DNA of 64,000 nt from Streptomyces paludis (GCF_003344965.1 NZ_CP031194.1:3968001-4032000); one strand, 5' to 3'. Positions 1 to 7,826 are shown, counted from the first letter of the stretch. Notes: a model not told the origin generated them from the letters alone. Translations and numbers: made by a program.

Positions 1-658
1 TGCCGTGCCAGGAAGCGAGATCGAACAGGCCGGGTCCGTTGAACGCGCGGGCGAAGTCCAGCAGACGCCACCCGTTCTCGCCGATGTGGAGGCTGGTGGG
101 GTGGAACTCGGAGTGCACCCAGCCCCACGGGGCGGTGGTGGCGCCCTCGGCACGCTTGGCAGCGGCTCCTGCGAGGGCGTTCAGCGCGGCGGCGATGTCG
201 TCCGTGTCGCCGGTCCACCGGTTCCTGTTCCGCAGGCGACGCAGGTGGTCGAGGGCCAGAGCAGGGAGGGCGGTGAGGGTGCCGTCGTCGAGAACGGGCA
301 GCATCGACGCCGGAGAGGCGCCGTGCAGGGCGACGGCCGACGCGATGCCGTCGGTGTCCTCGGCCTCGCGGACGGGCTCGCCCAGGTCCTCGATGACCAT
401 GCCGAGCACACCGTCGCGGACGATCGAGCCGATGACGGCGGGCACCGGGATGCCGGCCTGGCCGGCCGCGCGCAGGATCCGGTCCTCGCCGGTGAACGGC
501 TCGGTGGCGAACTTGTAGATCGCGGTGGTGCCGTCGGGGAAGGCGATGCGCTCCACGCCGGACAGCGACCACACGCGCATGGGTACTCGGGTGGGCTGCG
601 GCAGTCCGGTACCGGAACAGAGATCGGCCAGGAGGGCGGTGATGAGCTGGGGGTCCAC
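1..658 (-). CDS. Aminoglycoside phosphotransferase-fold protein, 3' end outside window
   Basis: 219 residues are visible; the C-terminus lies beyond the window edge. The GTG start at 658 follows GGAG with a 7-nt spacer. The layout is that of an APH/choline-kinase-like small-molecule kinase: a candidate nucleotide-binding lysine (IYKF, K49), then the catalytic-loop region HSEFHPTSL (182-190), then LLDFARAFNG with a metal-binding-type Asp (D201). The usual Brenner motif HxDxxxxN is altered: the catalytic Asp position is Glu (E184) and the Asn position is Ser (S189). It may therefore be a weak kinase or a binding protein. It closes a minus-strand series with the unknown protein, HAD hydrolase and disrupted regulator upstream. 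Fold is fairly certain; substrate is unknown. Confidence 0.75.
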   Translation of the reverse strand, partial: MDPQLITALLADLCSGTGLPQPTRVPMRVWSLSGVERIAFPDGTTAIYKFATEPFTGEDRILRAAGQAGIPVPAVIGSIVRDGVLGMVIEDLGEPVREAEDTDGIASAVALHGASPASMLPVLDDGTLTALPALALDHLRRLRNRNRWTGDTDDIAAALNALAGAAAKRAEGATTAPWGWVHSEFHPTSLHIGENGWRLLDFARAFNGPGLFDLASWHG

Positions 659-760
659 GGGCAGGCTCCGAATGGGCGGGAGGGGAAAGGGGGAGGGGCT
701 GGGGCGGGCGGTCCGGGGCGGTGGCGCCTGCCACCCCGGACCGGTGGGTCAACGCCTGGG

Positions 761-1510
761 TCAGGAGGCGGTCACGCGGTACGACTCGACCTGCTGGATC
801 CACTCGGCCTTCATCCCGGCGAGTTCCACGCCGAAGTTGGCCATCGAGGTGCCGTAGGCGGCGACGACTCCGCCGGACTGGTCGGGGGCGGACTGGCAGC
901 CGTGGACGAGCCGGCCGCCGAGCGCGGTGTGGGCCTTGATGCCCTCGATCCGGCGGTGCTCGTTGAACCAGGCCCCGTGGTAGACCTCGTCGAGCATCTG
1001 GCCGTCCTCCTCGGAGAGGTCGAAGACGACCCCGGTGGCGGAGGGGAAGAACCAGCACGGCCCGACGTTGGAGATGTGCCCGTCCAGCTCGACCTTGTTG
1101 AGGGCCATGAAAGTCGCGGCCTCGCGGAGCATCCGCAGGTGTTCGGCGGTGATTTTCGACAGCCCCAGAGTGGCCAGGTGTTCGTCGCGGAACAGGTAGG
1201 AGTAGACCCGGTGGGCGATGGCCAGGACCTCGCCCGCGTCGCTGGTCGAACGGCCGTGGGCCTTCACGAAGTCCAGGGCGATTTGCTCGACGGCCGATGT
1301 CTCGGTCTCCTCGGCATGCAGCAGACCGGAGTTGACGGTCTCCCAGTCGATGACGAGCCAGGAGCTGTTCTCGAAGCGGAAGAAGTATGTCTCCGGGTCG
1401 ATCGCGATGTGCCTGCCGTCCACAGTGATGCCGGGCAGACGGTTCCATCGCTGGTCGAACGCCTCGGGCAGTTCGACCGTGATCGTCGTCTTGGCGACGG
1501 TGGTGGTCAC
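761..1510 (-). CDS. Conserved-looking protein of unknown function (249 aa)
   Basis: I do not recognise the family. The GTG start at 1510 has GGAGA about 6 nt upstream, and the protein begins VTTTVAKTTITVEL; the longer reading frame upstream lacks a ribosome site. No signal peptide or membrane segment is visible. The composition is that of a soluble globular protein rich in aromatic and acidic residues, with His in HISNVG, HGAWFNEH and LVHGCQ. It lies between the APH-fold gene and the HAD hydrolase on the same strand, suggesting an operon, with about 100 bp on the downstream side and about 170 bp on the upstream side. Codon use matches real high-GC coding sequence. Confidence 0.7.
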   Translation of the reverse strand: MTTTVAKTTITVELPEAFDQRWNRLPGITVDGRHIAIDPETYFFRFENSSWLVIDWETVNSGLLHAEETETSAVEQIALDFVKAHGRSTSDAGEVLAIAHRVYSYLFRDEHLATLGLSKITAEHLRMLREAATFMALNKVELDGHISNVGPCWFFPSATGVVFDLSEEDGQMLDEVYHGAWFNEHRRIEGIKAHTALGGRLVHGCQSAPDQSGGVVAAYGTSMANFGVELAGMKAEWIQQVESYRVTAS

Positions 1511-1682
1511 CTGGGTCTCCGTTCCGGATGGGGCACCCTGGAGGGTGCCGCGCGGCTTGGCCGGCCGTCCCGGATCGGGGAAGTCCTGTCTCGTCCGGGG
1601 CGGCTCGAAGACCACAGTGCCGTCCCGGAGGGCGCCCCATCCGCAGCCCGGCTGCGAGCCCGCAGCCGAATTGGGGCCGGGT

Positions 1683-2312
1683 CTAGACCTGTTTGGTCAG
1701 AGAGATGCCAAGGAGCGCTTCCATCTGCGAGATCGTGCTCGCAGGGTTCTCCGCGAGGATCGTGGCGATGCCGAGTTCTTCCGCCGGAGACAGGTTGCGG
1801 GCGGTGTCGTCGACGAACACGCAGGCTTCACCCGGCAGTTCCATGAGGTTGAGCATGATCTCGTAGATCTCGGGATCGGGCTTGCGCATCTTGTAGTGCT
1901 CGGAGATCAACACCACGTCGTAGTTCACGGCCAGGTCGTAGCCGTCGTAGACGTTGTACGGCTCCATCCCCAGGCTGTTGGAGAAGATCCCGAGCTTCAC
2001 CCCTGCGGCGCGTGCGGCCTGGGCGGCGGCGATGACCGACGGCTCCGGGTGCAGGTCTTGCAGGACCCGGCCGAGCAGGTTGGTGCCTTCGATGCCGAGC
2101 AGCGCTGCCGTCCCTTTGTTCCACTCGGCCTGGGTGACCGTCCCGCGTTCCAGATCCGCGTAGAGGGCGCTACCCGCCGGGTCCTTGGCGATGACGGACA
2201 GGAATGTGCCCTCCGGCAGGCCGGCCCGCAGGTCGAAGGCGCGAGCGCACGCTGCGACGCCGGTGGTCAGCACTCCGCCGAAGTCGAGAATCAAGCCCGT
2301 GCGGTGGATCAT
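1683..2312 (-). CDS. HAD-superfamily hydrolase, subfamily IA
   Basis: 209 aa. HAD motifs in order: motif I ILDFGGVLTT (nucleophile Asp; the usual second Asp of DxD is Gly, as in epoxide-hydrolase-N-like IA members), motif II FSNS, motif III lysine in KMRKPDPEIY, motif IV CVFVDD. The DxG form makes a standard phosphatase mechanism uncertain; hydrolase activity on a small phosphorylated or halogenated substrate is the family expectation. The ATG start at 2312 follows GGGAG by 7 nt and overlaps the regulator stop as ATGA (2309-2312), so translation was coupled to the regulator. That regulator is now disrupted by an IS element, so expression may be reduced or driven from the element. Confidence 0.85.
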   Translation of the reverse strand: MIHRTGLILDFGGVLTTGVAACARAFDLRAGLPEGTFLSVIAKDPAGSALYADLERGTVTQAEWNKGTAALLGIEGTNLLGRVLQDLHPEPSVIAAAQAARAAGVKLGIFSNSLGMEPYNVYDGYDLAVNYDVVLISEHYKMRKPDPEIYEIMLNLMELPGEACVFVDDTARNLSPAEELGIATILAENPASTISQMEALLGISLTKQV

Positions 2313-2636
2313 GCGGTGCTCCCTGCGGTCCTGAGGAAGGTTCGGGTGTCGATCAGGTGCTCGCCCAGGCTGCGGACCGCGGCGGTACGGTTCGGCCGTA
2401 AGGCTCGGTGCAGCTCGGACACGCGCCGAAGCGTTTCGCGATGCTGGACCTTCTCGACCAACTCCAGTGCTGCCTGGCCGTCCGCGCACGCCGCCTCGAC
2501 GTGGTTCGCGCCGGCGTTGGCCTCGGCCCGGGAGATGTAGGCGGTGCACCGGTGCCGCAGCATCTCCGGTGCGAGCCGGTCGATCGCCTTGTCCAGGGAC
2601 GGCAGGGCGTCGCCGTAGCGGCCCAGCCGCACTAGA
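2309..2636 (-). pseudogene. 3' fragment of IS-disrupted HTH/TPR regulator
   Basis: This is the C-terminal 107 residues of a TPR-containing regulator. It begins VRLGRYGDALPSLDKAI at codon GTG (2632-2630) and continues through helical repeats to a TGA at 2309 that overlaps the HAD start. The 5' part lies at 5091-6115, beyond the mobile element. Joining the two at the target duplication gives GSDLVRLGRYG in frame and a 448-aa protein, the size usual for Streptomyces XRE/TPR regulators. There is no start codon with a ribosome site for this piece, so it is probably not translated alone. Confidence 0.85.
2631..2636. repeat. Target-site duplication, left copy (ACTAGA)
   Basis: Identical to 5091-5096. 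It lies in the codons for Asp-Leu-Val of the interrupted regulator. The duplication could be read as 7 bp because a T follows both copies. Confidence 0.85.
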
Positions 2637-2662
2637 TGTATTAACCACGAGCGTTGTTGACG
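2637..2662 (+). repeat. Left terminal inverted repeat of IS481 element
   Basis: It begins TGTATTAACC and ends GTTGTTGACG; it matches the reverse complement of 5065-5090 at 21 of 26 positions. The TTA at positions 5-7 of the repeat is the TAA stop codon of the HxlR gene read on the minus strand, so the last residues of HxlR (NNARG) are encoded by the repeat. Confidence 0.88.
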
Positions 2663-3030
2663 GTCGGTGACGGGCTGCCGACGATGGAGTCCGCGTTGGC
2701 GGCGATCCAGCCGGTGAGCGGCAGCAGGTGCTCGACGAGGTCGCGCCCGAGTGGAGTGAGGGAGTATTCGACGCGCGGCGGTACCTCGGGATGCGAGGTG
2801 CGGGTGACGAAGCCATCGTCCTGGAAGGTGCGCAGGTTCTGGTTGAGCATCTTCTCGCTGATGCCGTCCACGGCGGTGCGCAGTTCGCCCCAGCGCAGGG
2901 TCGAGCGGTACAGCCCAAGCAGAATCAGTACCCCCCATCGGCTGGTGACGTGATCGAGGACGGTCCGCGTTGCACAGTCGCGCCGGAAGGTGACGGGAAG
3001 CTCGCCCGGAGTGTTCATAGGATCGCTCAT
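2641..3030 (-). CDS. HxlR-family transcriptional regulator (IS passenger)
   Basis: 129 aa, a single winged-helix domain. Family signatures: CATRTVLDHVTSRWGVLILL, then LRWGELRTAVDGISEKMLNQNLR (recognition helix) and the wing VPPRVEYSLTPLGRDL. It lacks the N-terminal redox Cys of HypR, but Cys is present near residue 19. HxlR proteins usually control a divergent enzyme gene, here the MBL hydrolase at 3236. ATG at 3030 is chosen; ATG at 3018 is also possible because GGAAG abuts the first ATG and lies 12 nt before the second. The C-terminus is unusual: the last five residues and the stop lie in the transposon terminal repeat, so the native tail was replaced or is tolerated. Confidence 0.85.
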   Translation of the reverse strand: MSDPMNTPGELPVTFRRDCATRTVLDHVTSRWGVLILLGLYRSTLRWGELRTAVDGISEKMLNQNLRTFQDDGFVTRTSHPEVPPRVEYSLTPLGRDLVEHLLPLTGWIAANADSIVGSPSPTVNNARG

Positions 3031-3037
3031 CTTCCAA

Positions 3038-3057
3038 ATCTTACCTAAAAGTGGGTA
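3038..3057. promoter_or_regulatory. Putative HxlR operator/promoter between divergent passenger genes
   Basis: An AT-rich island in GC-rich DNA. It contains TTACC and GGGTA in opposite orientation around TAAAAGT, a dyad of the HxlR type. On the minus strand TAAGAT (3043-3038) could be a -10 element only 7 nt from the HxlR start, implying a near-leaderless, self-repressed message. The assignment rests on position and symmetry only. Confidence 0.35.
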
Positions 3058-3235
3058 CCACCCGAGTGGAATGTGACCTGTTCGCGGGGCGTTGATCCGG
3101 ATACAAGGGCCCAAGCGGTGCATGAACGAGTCGCAACGGCGCGACCGGACATGCGGCGCGTGCTGGCCATTGCGACCCTGAAGACCACGTGTCGGCGCAT
3201 GCCTGCGCCGCCCGGAAAGTAAGGACAGCCGAACC

Positions 3236-3868
3236 ATGAAGCTGACCAAGAACACCCACTCCTCCGTCCGCCTGGAGAAGGGCGGCCGCGCCCTGGTGAT
3301 GGACCCGGGTCTGTTCGGCAAGCCGGAGGAGGCGGCCGGCGCCAATGCCCTGCTGGTCACGCACGAACACCCCGACCACTTCAATGCCGACCTGGTGCGC
3401 TCCCTCATGGAGTCCAACCCCGCCCTCGAACTGTGGAGCCAGGCCACGGTCACCGAGGCCCTCTCTGCGGCGTTCCCCGGCCGCGTCCACACAGTCGGCA
3501 ACGGCGACGCCTTCATCGCAGCTGGCTTCGACGTCAAGGTGTACGGCGAGTACCACGGCGCCATCCACCGCGACCTGCCCAAGAGCCAGAACGTCGGCTT
3601 CCTCATCGACGACGCGATCTTCCACCCCGGCGATGCACTCACCGTGCCTGACCGCGCCGTCGAGACACTGCTGTTCCCGATTGTCGCCCCGTGGAGCAAG
3701 TCCGAGGAGGTCGTGGACTACATCCGCGAGGTCAACCCGACCCGCACCATCGACGTCCACAACGGCCTCCTGGGCCCCGCCGGAGACATGATTTTCGGAA
3801 AGGTCATTGAGACCCTGACCAAGCCCGAGACCGCCCACCTTGCGATCGGCGAGGACATCAACGCCTGA
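3236..3868 (+). CDS. Metallo-beta-lactamase-fold metal-dependent hydrolase (IS passenger)
   Basis: 210 aa, about the size of UlaG/RomA-like MBL hydrolases. The metal-binding motif is THEHPDH (HxHxDH, about residues 43-49); further His and Asp ligands are plausible in YGEYHGAIH, FHPGDAL and DVHNG near the C-terminus. No signal peptide, so cytoplasmic. ATG at 3236 follows AAGGA by about 10 nt. It is transcribed away from HxlR, the standard arrangement of regulator and target. Lactonase or phosphodiesterase-like detoxification chemistry is the broad family expectation; the substrate cannot be told from sequence. It is carried inside the IS481 element and so is mobile. Confidence 0.85.
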   Translation: MKLTKNTHSSVRLEKGGRALVMDPGLFGKPEEAAGANALLVTHEHPDHFNADLVRSLMESNPALELWSQATVTEALSAAFPGRVHTVGNGDAFIAAGFDVKVYGEYHGAIHRDLPKSQNVGFLIDDAIFHPGDALTVPDRAVETLLFPIVAPWSKSEEVVDYIREVNPTRTIDVHNGLLGPAGDMIFGKVIETLTKPETAHLAIGEDINA

Positions 3869-3959
3869 CCCGCGATGACGCTGCCCGGATGCGGCCGCAC
3901 TCCACGCCGCACCCGGATCAGACTCTGGTGCGTCACTCCAACTTGGCACACGTTCAACA

Positions 3960-4031
3960 TTCGGTGTCCCCCTCCAGGAACCCGCCGAACTCGTCGCCGA
4001 CGTGCGCGCCTTCCTCCAGACAGCGTGCTGA
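3960..4031 (+). pseudogene. Possible C-terminal remnant of an alpha/beta-hydrolase
   Basis: A short open stretch reads GVPLQEPAELVADVRAFLQT then a stop, resembling the last helix of alpha/beta hydrolases (PEAVAxxLRAFL). There is no start codon or upstream coding. If real, the passenger segment was captured from a longer chromosomal piece and has begun to decay. Chance resemblance is possible for so short a stretch. Confidence 0.25.
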
Positions 4032-4111
4032 ACCCATGCACGGCGGCCGCCCCTGGATCAGGTGGCGGCCGCCGGTGTCCGCACCCGCCCCGCATCACCG
4101 CGAAGGTCCTC

Positions 4112-5095
4112 GTGTCTCATCCCCATGCCCGGCTGACCGTCCACGGCAGACGGCTCCTGATCGACCGGGTTCGGGCCGGCCGACCCGTCGCCCACGTCGC
4201 CGAAGAGATGGGCATCTCCCGCGCCACCGCCCACAAGTGGGTACGGCGCTGGCGCGACGAAGGCGACGCCGGACTCTACGACCGCTCCAGCCGACCCCGG
4301 ACGACGCCGCACCGAACCCCTGCCGACGTCGAAGCCCAAATCTGCCAGCTGCGGCGCGAACGGAAACTCGGCCCCGCCAGGATCGGTCCCATCCTGGGCA
4401 TGCCTGCCTCCACCGTCCACCGCGTCCTGACCCGGCACCAAATGAACCGCCTGCGCTGGATGGACCGGCCCACCGGGCAGATCATCCGCCGTTACGAACG
4501 CTCACGCCCTGGCGAGCTGGTCCACGTCGACATCAAGAAACTCGGCAACATACCCGACGGCGGAGGGCATCGGATCATGCCCCGGCAGCAGGCAAACGGC
4601 AACCGGCAGGCCACCACCGACGCGCGCAGGGGCGGCAGCCCAGTGATCGGCTACAGCTTCGTGCATACAGCCATCGACGATCACTCCCGACTTGCGTACA
4701 GCGAGGTTCTGGCCAACGAACGCAAGGAGACCGCCGCCGCTTTCTGGGAGCGCGCCAACACCTTCTTCGCCGAGCACGGCATCACCGTCGAGCGCGTCCT
4801 CACGGACAACGGCTCCTGCTACAGATCCCGCCTGTTCGCCCAGACCCTCAGCGCCGCCAACATCATCCATAAACGCACGCGTCCCTATCGCCCGCAGACG
4901 AACGGCAAGGTCGAGCGCCTGAATCGCACCCTGCTTGACGAGTGGGCGTACGTGCGTCCTTACTCCAGCAACACCGAGCGCACCGAGGCCCTTGCGGACT
5001 TCCTCCACACCTACAACTACCACCGGTGCCACACTGCACTCGGTGGTCAACCGCCAATCAGTCGCGTCAACAACCCTGCGGGTCAATACAACTAG
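4112..5095 (+). CDS. IS481-family transposase
   Basis: 327 aa. N-terminal helix-turn-helix around residues 25-55 (AEEMGISRATAHKWVRRW), then an rve integrase-like domain with the catalytic triad D140 (HVDIKKLG), D232 (LTDNGS) and E268 (NGKVERLNRT); the 35-residue D-E spacing is correct for DD35E. The GTG start at 4112 has GAAGG 5 nt upstream. The protein is full length and looks intact, so the element may still move. The final codon and stop (AAC TAG) straddle the element end: the stop comes from the target duplication, so the C-terminus would vary with each insertion site. Confidence 0.92.
   Translation: MSHPHARLTVHGRRLLIDRVRAGRPVAHVAEEMGISRATAHKWVRRWRDEGDAGLYDRSSRPRTTPHRTPADVEAQICQLRRERKLGPARIGPILGMPASTVHRVLTRHQMNRLRWMDRPTGQIIRRYERSRPGELVHVDIKKLGNIPDGGGHRIMPRQQANGNRQATTDARRGGSPVIGYSFVHTAIDDHSRLAYSEVLANERKETAAAFWERANTFFAEHGITVERVLTDNGSCYRSRLFAQTLSAANIIHKRTRPYRPQTNGKVERLNRTLLDEWAYVRPYSSNTERTEALADFLHTYNYHRCHTALGGQPPISRVNNPAGQYN
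5065..5090 (-). repeat. Right terminal inverted repeat of IS481 element
   Basis: Read on the minus strand it begins TGTATTGACC and ends GTTGTTGACG. On the plus strand it encodes the transposase tail VNNPAGQY. It is followed directly by the second copy of ACTAGA. Confidence 0.88.
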
Positions 5096-5096
5096 A
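5091..5096. repeat. Target-site duplication, right copy (ACTAGA)
   Basis: Identical to 2631-2636. It supplies the TAG stop codon (5093-5095) and part of the last Asn codon of the transposase. Confidence 0.85.
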
Positions 5097-6115
5097 TCAC
5101 TGCCCTCGTAGGCGTCCGCCTTCGACAGGTCGAACCACGCGATGCCACCCCAGCGCTCGTCATCCATCGGGCCCGACAGCAGCGAGCGGGACTCTTCGAG
5201 CGAGGAGCCGAAGCCGTGCTCATCACCGGTCGAGGCGTACATCTCGGAGGCGACCGCGTGCGTCCAGGCCACCATCCGCCGTGAGGCCCCGCGCTGGGCG
5301 TGGTCCACGGCCGCCAGCGCGTAGTCCAGTCCACTCTCCGGATCACCGCCGTAGGAGCGGGTGAAGGCCCGGCCGCCGAGGATCAGCGCGGCTGTCTCCG
5401 GACTGCCGATCTCCTTCGCGATCTCGAACCCCAGATCCATGTAAGCCTCCGCCCTCTGGCGGTCACCCAGGTCCAGGGCGAGCAGACAAGCCGCGAGTGC
5501 GGCCATCTCCGCCATATGCGCGAGCAGCGAGTTCCGCAGCTCAGCGGGCTGCTCCTTGGGCCGCAGCGACATGACCAGGTCGATGTGGCCGTGTGCCACT
5601 GGCACCAACGAGGAGGCGGGAAAGGACTTGTAGGAGCGGCGGTGGGCGGCGCCGATGGATCGCAGCTCGGCCACGGCTTGTCGGTCCACCGTGCCACGGG
5701 GCGGGTCGCCCACCCGGGCCTGGGCATCCGGAGAAAGCCCCGCGAGAGCCGTCGTCAGGCCGGCGAGAGCACCGAGGTTGAACGTACGTCGGAGCACAGC
5801 ATCTGAGCTTTCCGCATCGGGCCCTGCAATGCGTGGTGAAGGCAGGCAGGGGATGTGTGATCTGTGTGACGGCACGTCAAGATCCGCCGCCGAGTACCTC
5901 ACGTCGAACGCCAGTAAATGTGGCGTTGACTCCCCCAGCAACCCGGCCAGCCGATCAGCGGTCTCTACGCTGTCGAGGGCCAGGACACCCCGCTCCACTT
6001 GGGACACCCACGATTCGGAGCGTTCGACCCGGTCCCCGAGAAAGCTCTGTGACCACCCCTTACGTCTACGCGCCTTGCGGATGCGCCCGCCGATCACCGC
6101 GTCGATCTCCGTCAC
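5091..6115 (-). pseudogene. 5' fragment of IS-disrupted HTH/TPR regulator
   Basis: 341 native residues. The N-terminus is an XRE-type helix-turn-helix (residues 1-65: GGRIRKARRRKGWSQSFLG, ESWVSQVERG), followed by a linker and helical TPR-like repeats from about residue 130. The GTG start at 6115 follows GGGAG by about 6 nt. After AYEGSDL the frame runs into IS sequence. The missing C-terminal 107 residues are at 2309-2632. A truncated protein with an intact DNA-binding domain might still be made. Regulators of this type in Streptomyces often head small operons; here the operon would include the HAD hydrolase, the unknown protein and the APH-fold gene. Confidence 0.85.
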
Positions 6116-6291
6116 TGGCCTCTCCCGTCGCCCGCGGTCGAGTCGCTGCCGACGGCAACCGTACGGCGGGGGGACTTCCGTCGGCAGGGGAACGACGGGG
6201 CTGTGCCTCGACCGGGCTAACCGACGTGGTGGGACGGGGGGCCGACGTGGGGCGGTGTCCGTGGTCCCGGCCCGCCCCCGCGTCGCCGGCG

Positions 6292-6945
6292 TCAGTCCAG
6301 GTGGGGGAGGTGGTGGCCGAGGCGTTCGCGCTTGGTGCGGAGGTAGGCGATGTTCTCCTCGCGGGGCGGGATCAGGAGGGGGACCTCTTCGGCGATCTTG
6401 ACGCCGTAGCGGAGCAGCGCCGCGCGCTTGAGGGGGTTGTTGGAGAGCAGGCGTACGGAGCTGACGCCCAGGTCGTGCAGGATCTCGGCCGCCACGCGGT
6501 AGTCGCGGGAGTCGGCCGGCAGGCCCAGGGCGAGGTTGGCCTCCACCGTGTCGAGGCCCTCCGCCTGGAGGCGCATGGCCTTGAGCTTGGCGAGCAGGCC
6601 GATGCCGCGGCCCTCGTGGCCCCGGAGGTAGACGAGGACGCCCCGGCCCTCGGCGGCGATGGCGCGCAGCGCGGCCGAGAGCTGGTCGCCGCACTCGCAG
6701 TGGCGGGAGCCGAAGGCGTCGCCGGTGAGGCACTCGGAATGGAGACGGGTAAGCGCCCCGTCGCCCGCCACATCGCCGTACACCAGGGCTATTTGCTCGT
6801 CGCCGAGAATGAGGTCCCGGTATCCGACGGCCAGGAATTCGCCGTACTCGGTGGACAACTGGACATCCCCCGCGCGTTCGATGCCCGGTGCGGTCACGAT
6901 GTCGTCGTGGTGCGTGTCATTGCTGTCCGTGGTGATCTGCGTCAT
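6292..6945 (-). CDS. ribA: GTP cyclohydrolase II
   Basis: 217 aa. Opens the imidazole ring of GTP, normally giving the diaminopyrimidine precursor of riboflavin. Zinc ligands are Cys in HSECLTGDAFGSRHCECG (CX10CXC); the catalytic arginine region is YLRGHEGRGIGL. Tyr106 (VLVYLRG), needed for the second hydrolysis in E. coli RibA, is present, so a complete reaction is predicted rather than release of the formamide intermediate seen in a variant actinobacterial paralogue. ATG at 6945, GGGGT upstream. It stands alone rather than in a rib operon and faces away from a creatininase-type gene and RibD-type reductase, suggesting a secondary pathway. Confidence 0.93.
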   Translation of the reverse strand: MTQITTDSNDTHHDDIVTAPGIERAGDVQLSTEYGEFLAVGYRDLILGDEQIALVYGDVAGDGALTRLHSECLTGDAFGSRHCECGDQLSAALRAIAAEGRGVLVYLRGHEGRGIGLLAKLKAMRLQAEGLDTVEANLALGLPADSRDYRVAAEILHDLGVSSVRLLSNNPLKRAALLRYGVKIAEEVPLLIPPREENIAYLRTKRERLGHHLPHLD

Positions 6946-7088
6946 ATCCGGTACCCCCGGCGGTGTGTGCGTAGAGAGGAATGGGTGGAAGGGCGGCGGT
7001 TGTTGGCCGCCGGACCGCTGTCTGCTGATGTGCGTGGCGTTCTGATCGCGTTCTGCCGCGTACCGTCGTTCGGTGGATCTTTTCCGCG

Positions 7089-7094
7089 TAGCCT
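7089..7094 (+). promoter_or_regulatory. Probable -10 element of leaderless creatininase-family gene
   Basis: TAGCCT ends 6 nt before the GTG at 7101, so transcription should begin at or next to the start codon. No ribosome-binding site precedes the GTG, which fits a leaderless message. Confidence 0.4.
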
Positions 7095-7100
7095 GCTCCG

Positions 7101-7826
7101 GTGAGCACGTACAGCAGAGAAACCACAGAGGACGTAAAGGCCGCGAACGCCACTGTCGCCGTGCTGCCCGTCGGCAGCTTCGAGCAGCACGGACCGTACC
7201 TCCCGCTCGCGACCGATACCGTCGTCGCCTGCGCGATAGCCGAGGAGATAGCCGCGGCCCACCCGGTGCGGCTCCTGCCGCCGCTGACCGTCTCCTGCTC
7301 GCACGAGCACGAGGACGCGGCCTGGCCCGGAACGGTCAGCATTTCCGCCGCGACTCTCCACGCCGTTGTGCGCGACATCGCGGAATCCCTCCGGAGAGCC
7401 GGAATCGACCGCCTTGTTCTGATCAACGGACACGGCGGGAACTACGTACTGCGCAACGTGGTCCAGGAGTCCGCCGGTACGGGTACGCGCATGGCGCTCT
7501 TTCCCGGATCCGGGGACTGGCAGGCGGCCCGGGAGCGGGCGGGAGTACGTACCTCCTCGCACGCCGATATGCACGCGGGAGAGGTGGAGACCTCCATCCT
7601 GCTCCACCATTCCCCGGAATTGGTACGCCCCGGATATGGGACCGCGGACCATCTCGCCGACGAACGGCCGCATTTGCTCACGCTCGGTATGCGGGCCTAT
7701 ACGGAGTCCGGTGTCATCGGGCGCCCGTCCCTCGGCTCCGCCGAGAAAGGAAAGGAATTGCTCGCCGGCCTTGCGGATTCCTTCGCCGCGTATCACTCGC
7801 TGCTCACGTCTGGGGATTTCCGTTGA
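7101..7826 (+). CDS. Creatininase-family amidohydrolase
   Basis: 241 aa. The metal-binding pattern of the creatininase fold is complete: GSFEQHGPYLPLATDT (Glu, His, Asp ligands), SHEHEDAAWPGT, INGHGGN, and HAGEVET. Characterised members include creatinine amidohydrolase, MftE peptidase and ArfB, the deformylase for the GTP-cyclohydrolase product in F420/riboflavin synthesis. Its place between GTP cyclohydrolase II and a RibD-type reductase favours action on a formamido- or amino-pyrimidine over creatinine. GTG at 7101 looks leaderless. It overlaps the next gene as TTGA, so the two are co-translated. Confidence 0.85.
   Translation: MSTYSRETTEDVKAANATVAVLPVGSFEQHGPYLPLATDTVVACAIAEEIAAAHPVRLLPPLTVSCSHEHEDAAWPGTVSISAATLHAVVRDIAESLRRAGIDRLVLINGHGGNYVLRNVVQESAGTGTRMALFPGSGDWQAARERAGVRTSSHADMHAGEVETSILLHHSPELVRPGYGTADHLADERPHLLTLGMRAYTESGVIGRPSLGSAEKGKELLAGLADSFAAYHSLLTSGDFR

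Larger units (their letters stand above)
2637..5090 (+). mobile_element. IS481-family element with passenger genes (2454 bp)
   Basis: The element starts TGTATT at 2637 and ends AATACA at 5090. The terminal inverted repeats match at 21 of 26 positions. Both flanks carry ACTAGA (2631-2636 and 5091-5096), a 6-bp target duplication, and the host regulator gene is continuous once the element is excised. Inside, left to right: HxlR regulator (minus), MBL-fold hydrolase (plus), a hydrolase-like remnant, and the DDE transposase (plus). IS481 elements are usually about 1-1.3 kb with only a transposase. The extra 1.3 kb of passenger DNA makes this a cargo-carrying IS. No second internal end was found next to the transposase. 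Confidence 0.88.

Noticed and set aside
5..1846. Long plus-strand open frame (613 codons)
   Set aside because: It is antisense to the APH-fold, unknown and HAD genes, has no domain character, and is an artefact of high GC.
6946..7100. FMN riboswitch upstream of ribA
   Set aside because: The 155-bp region lacks the conserved RFN-element blocks; only short GC-rich hairpins are present.
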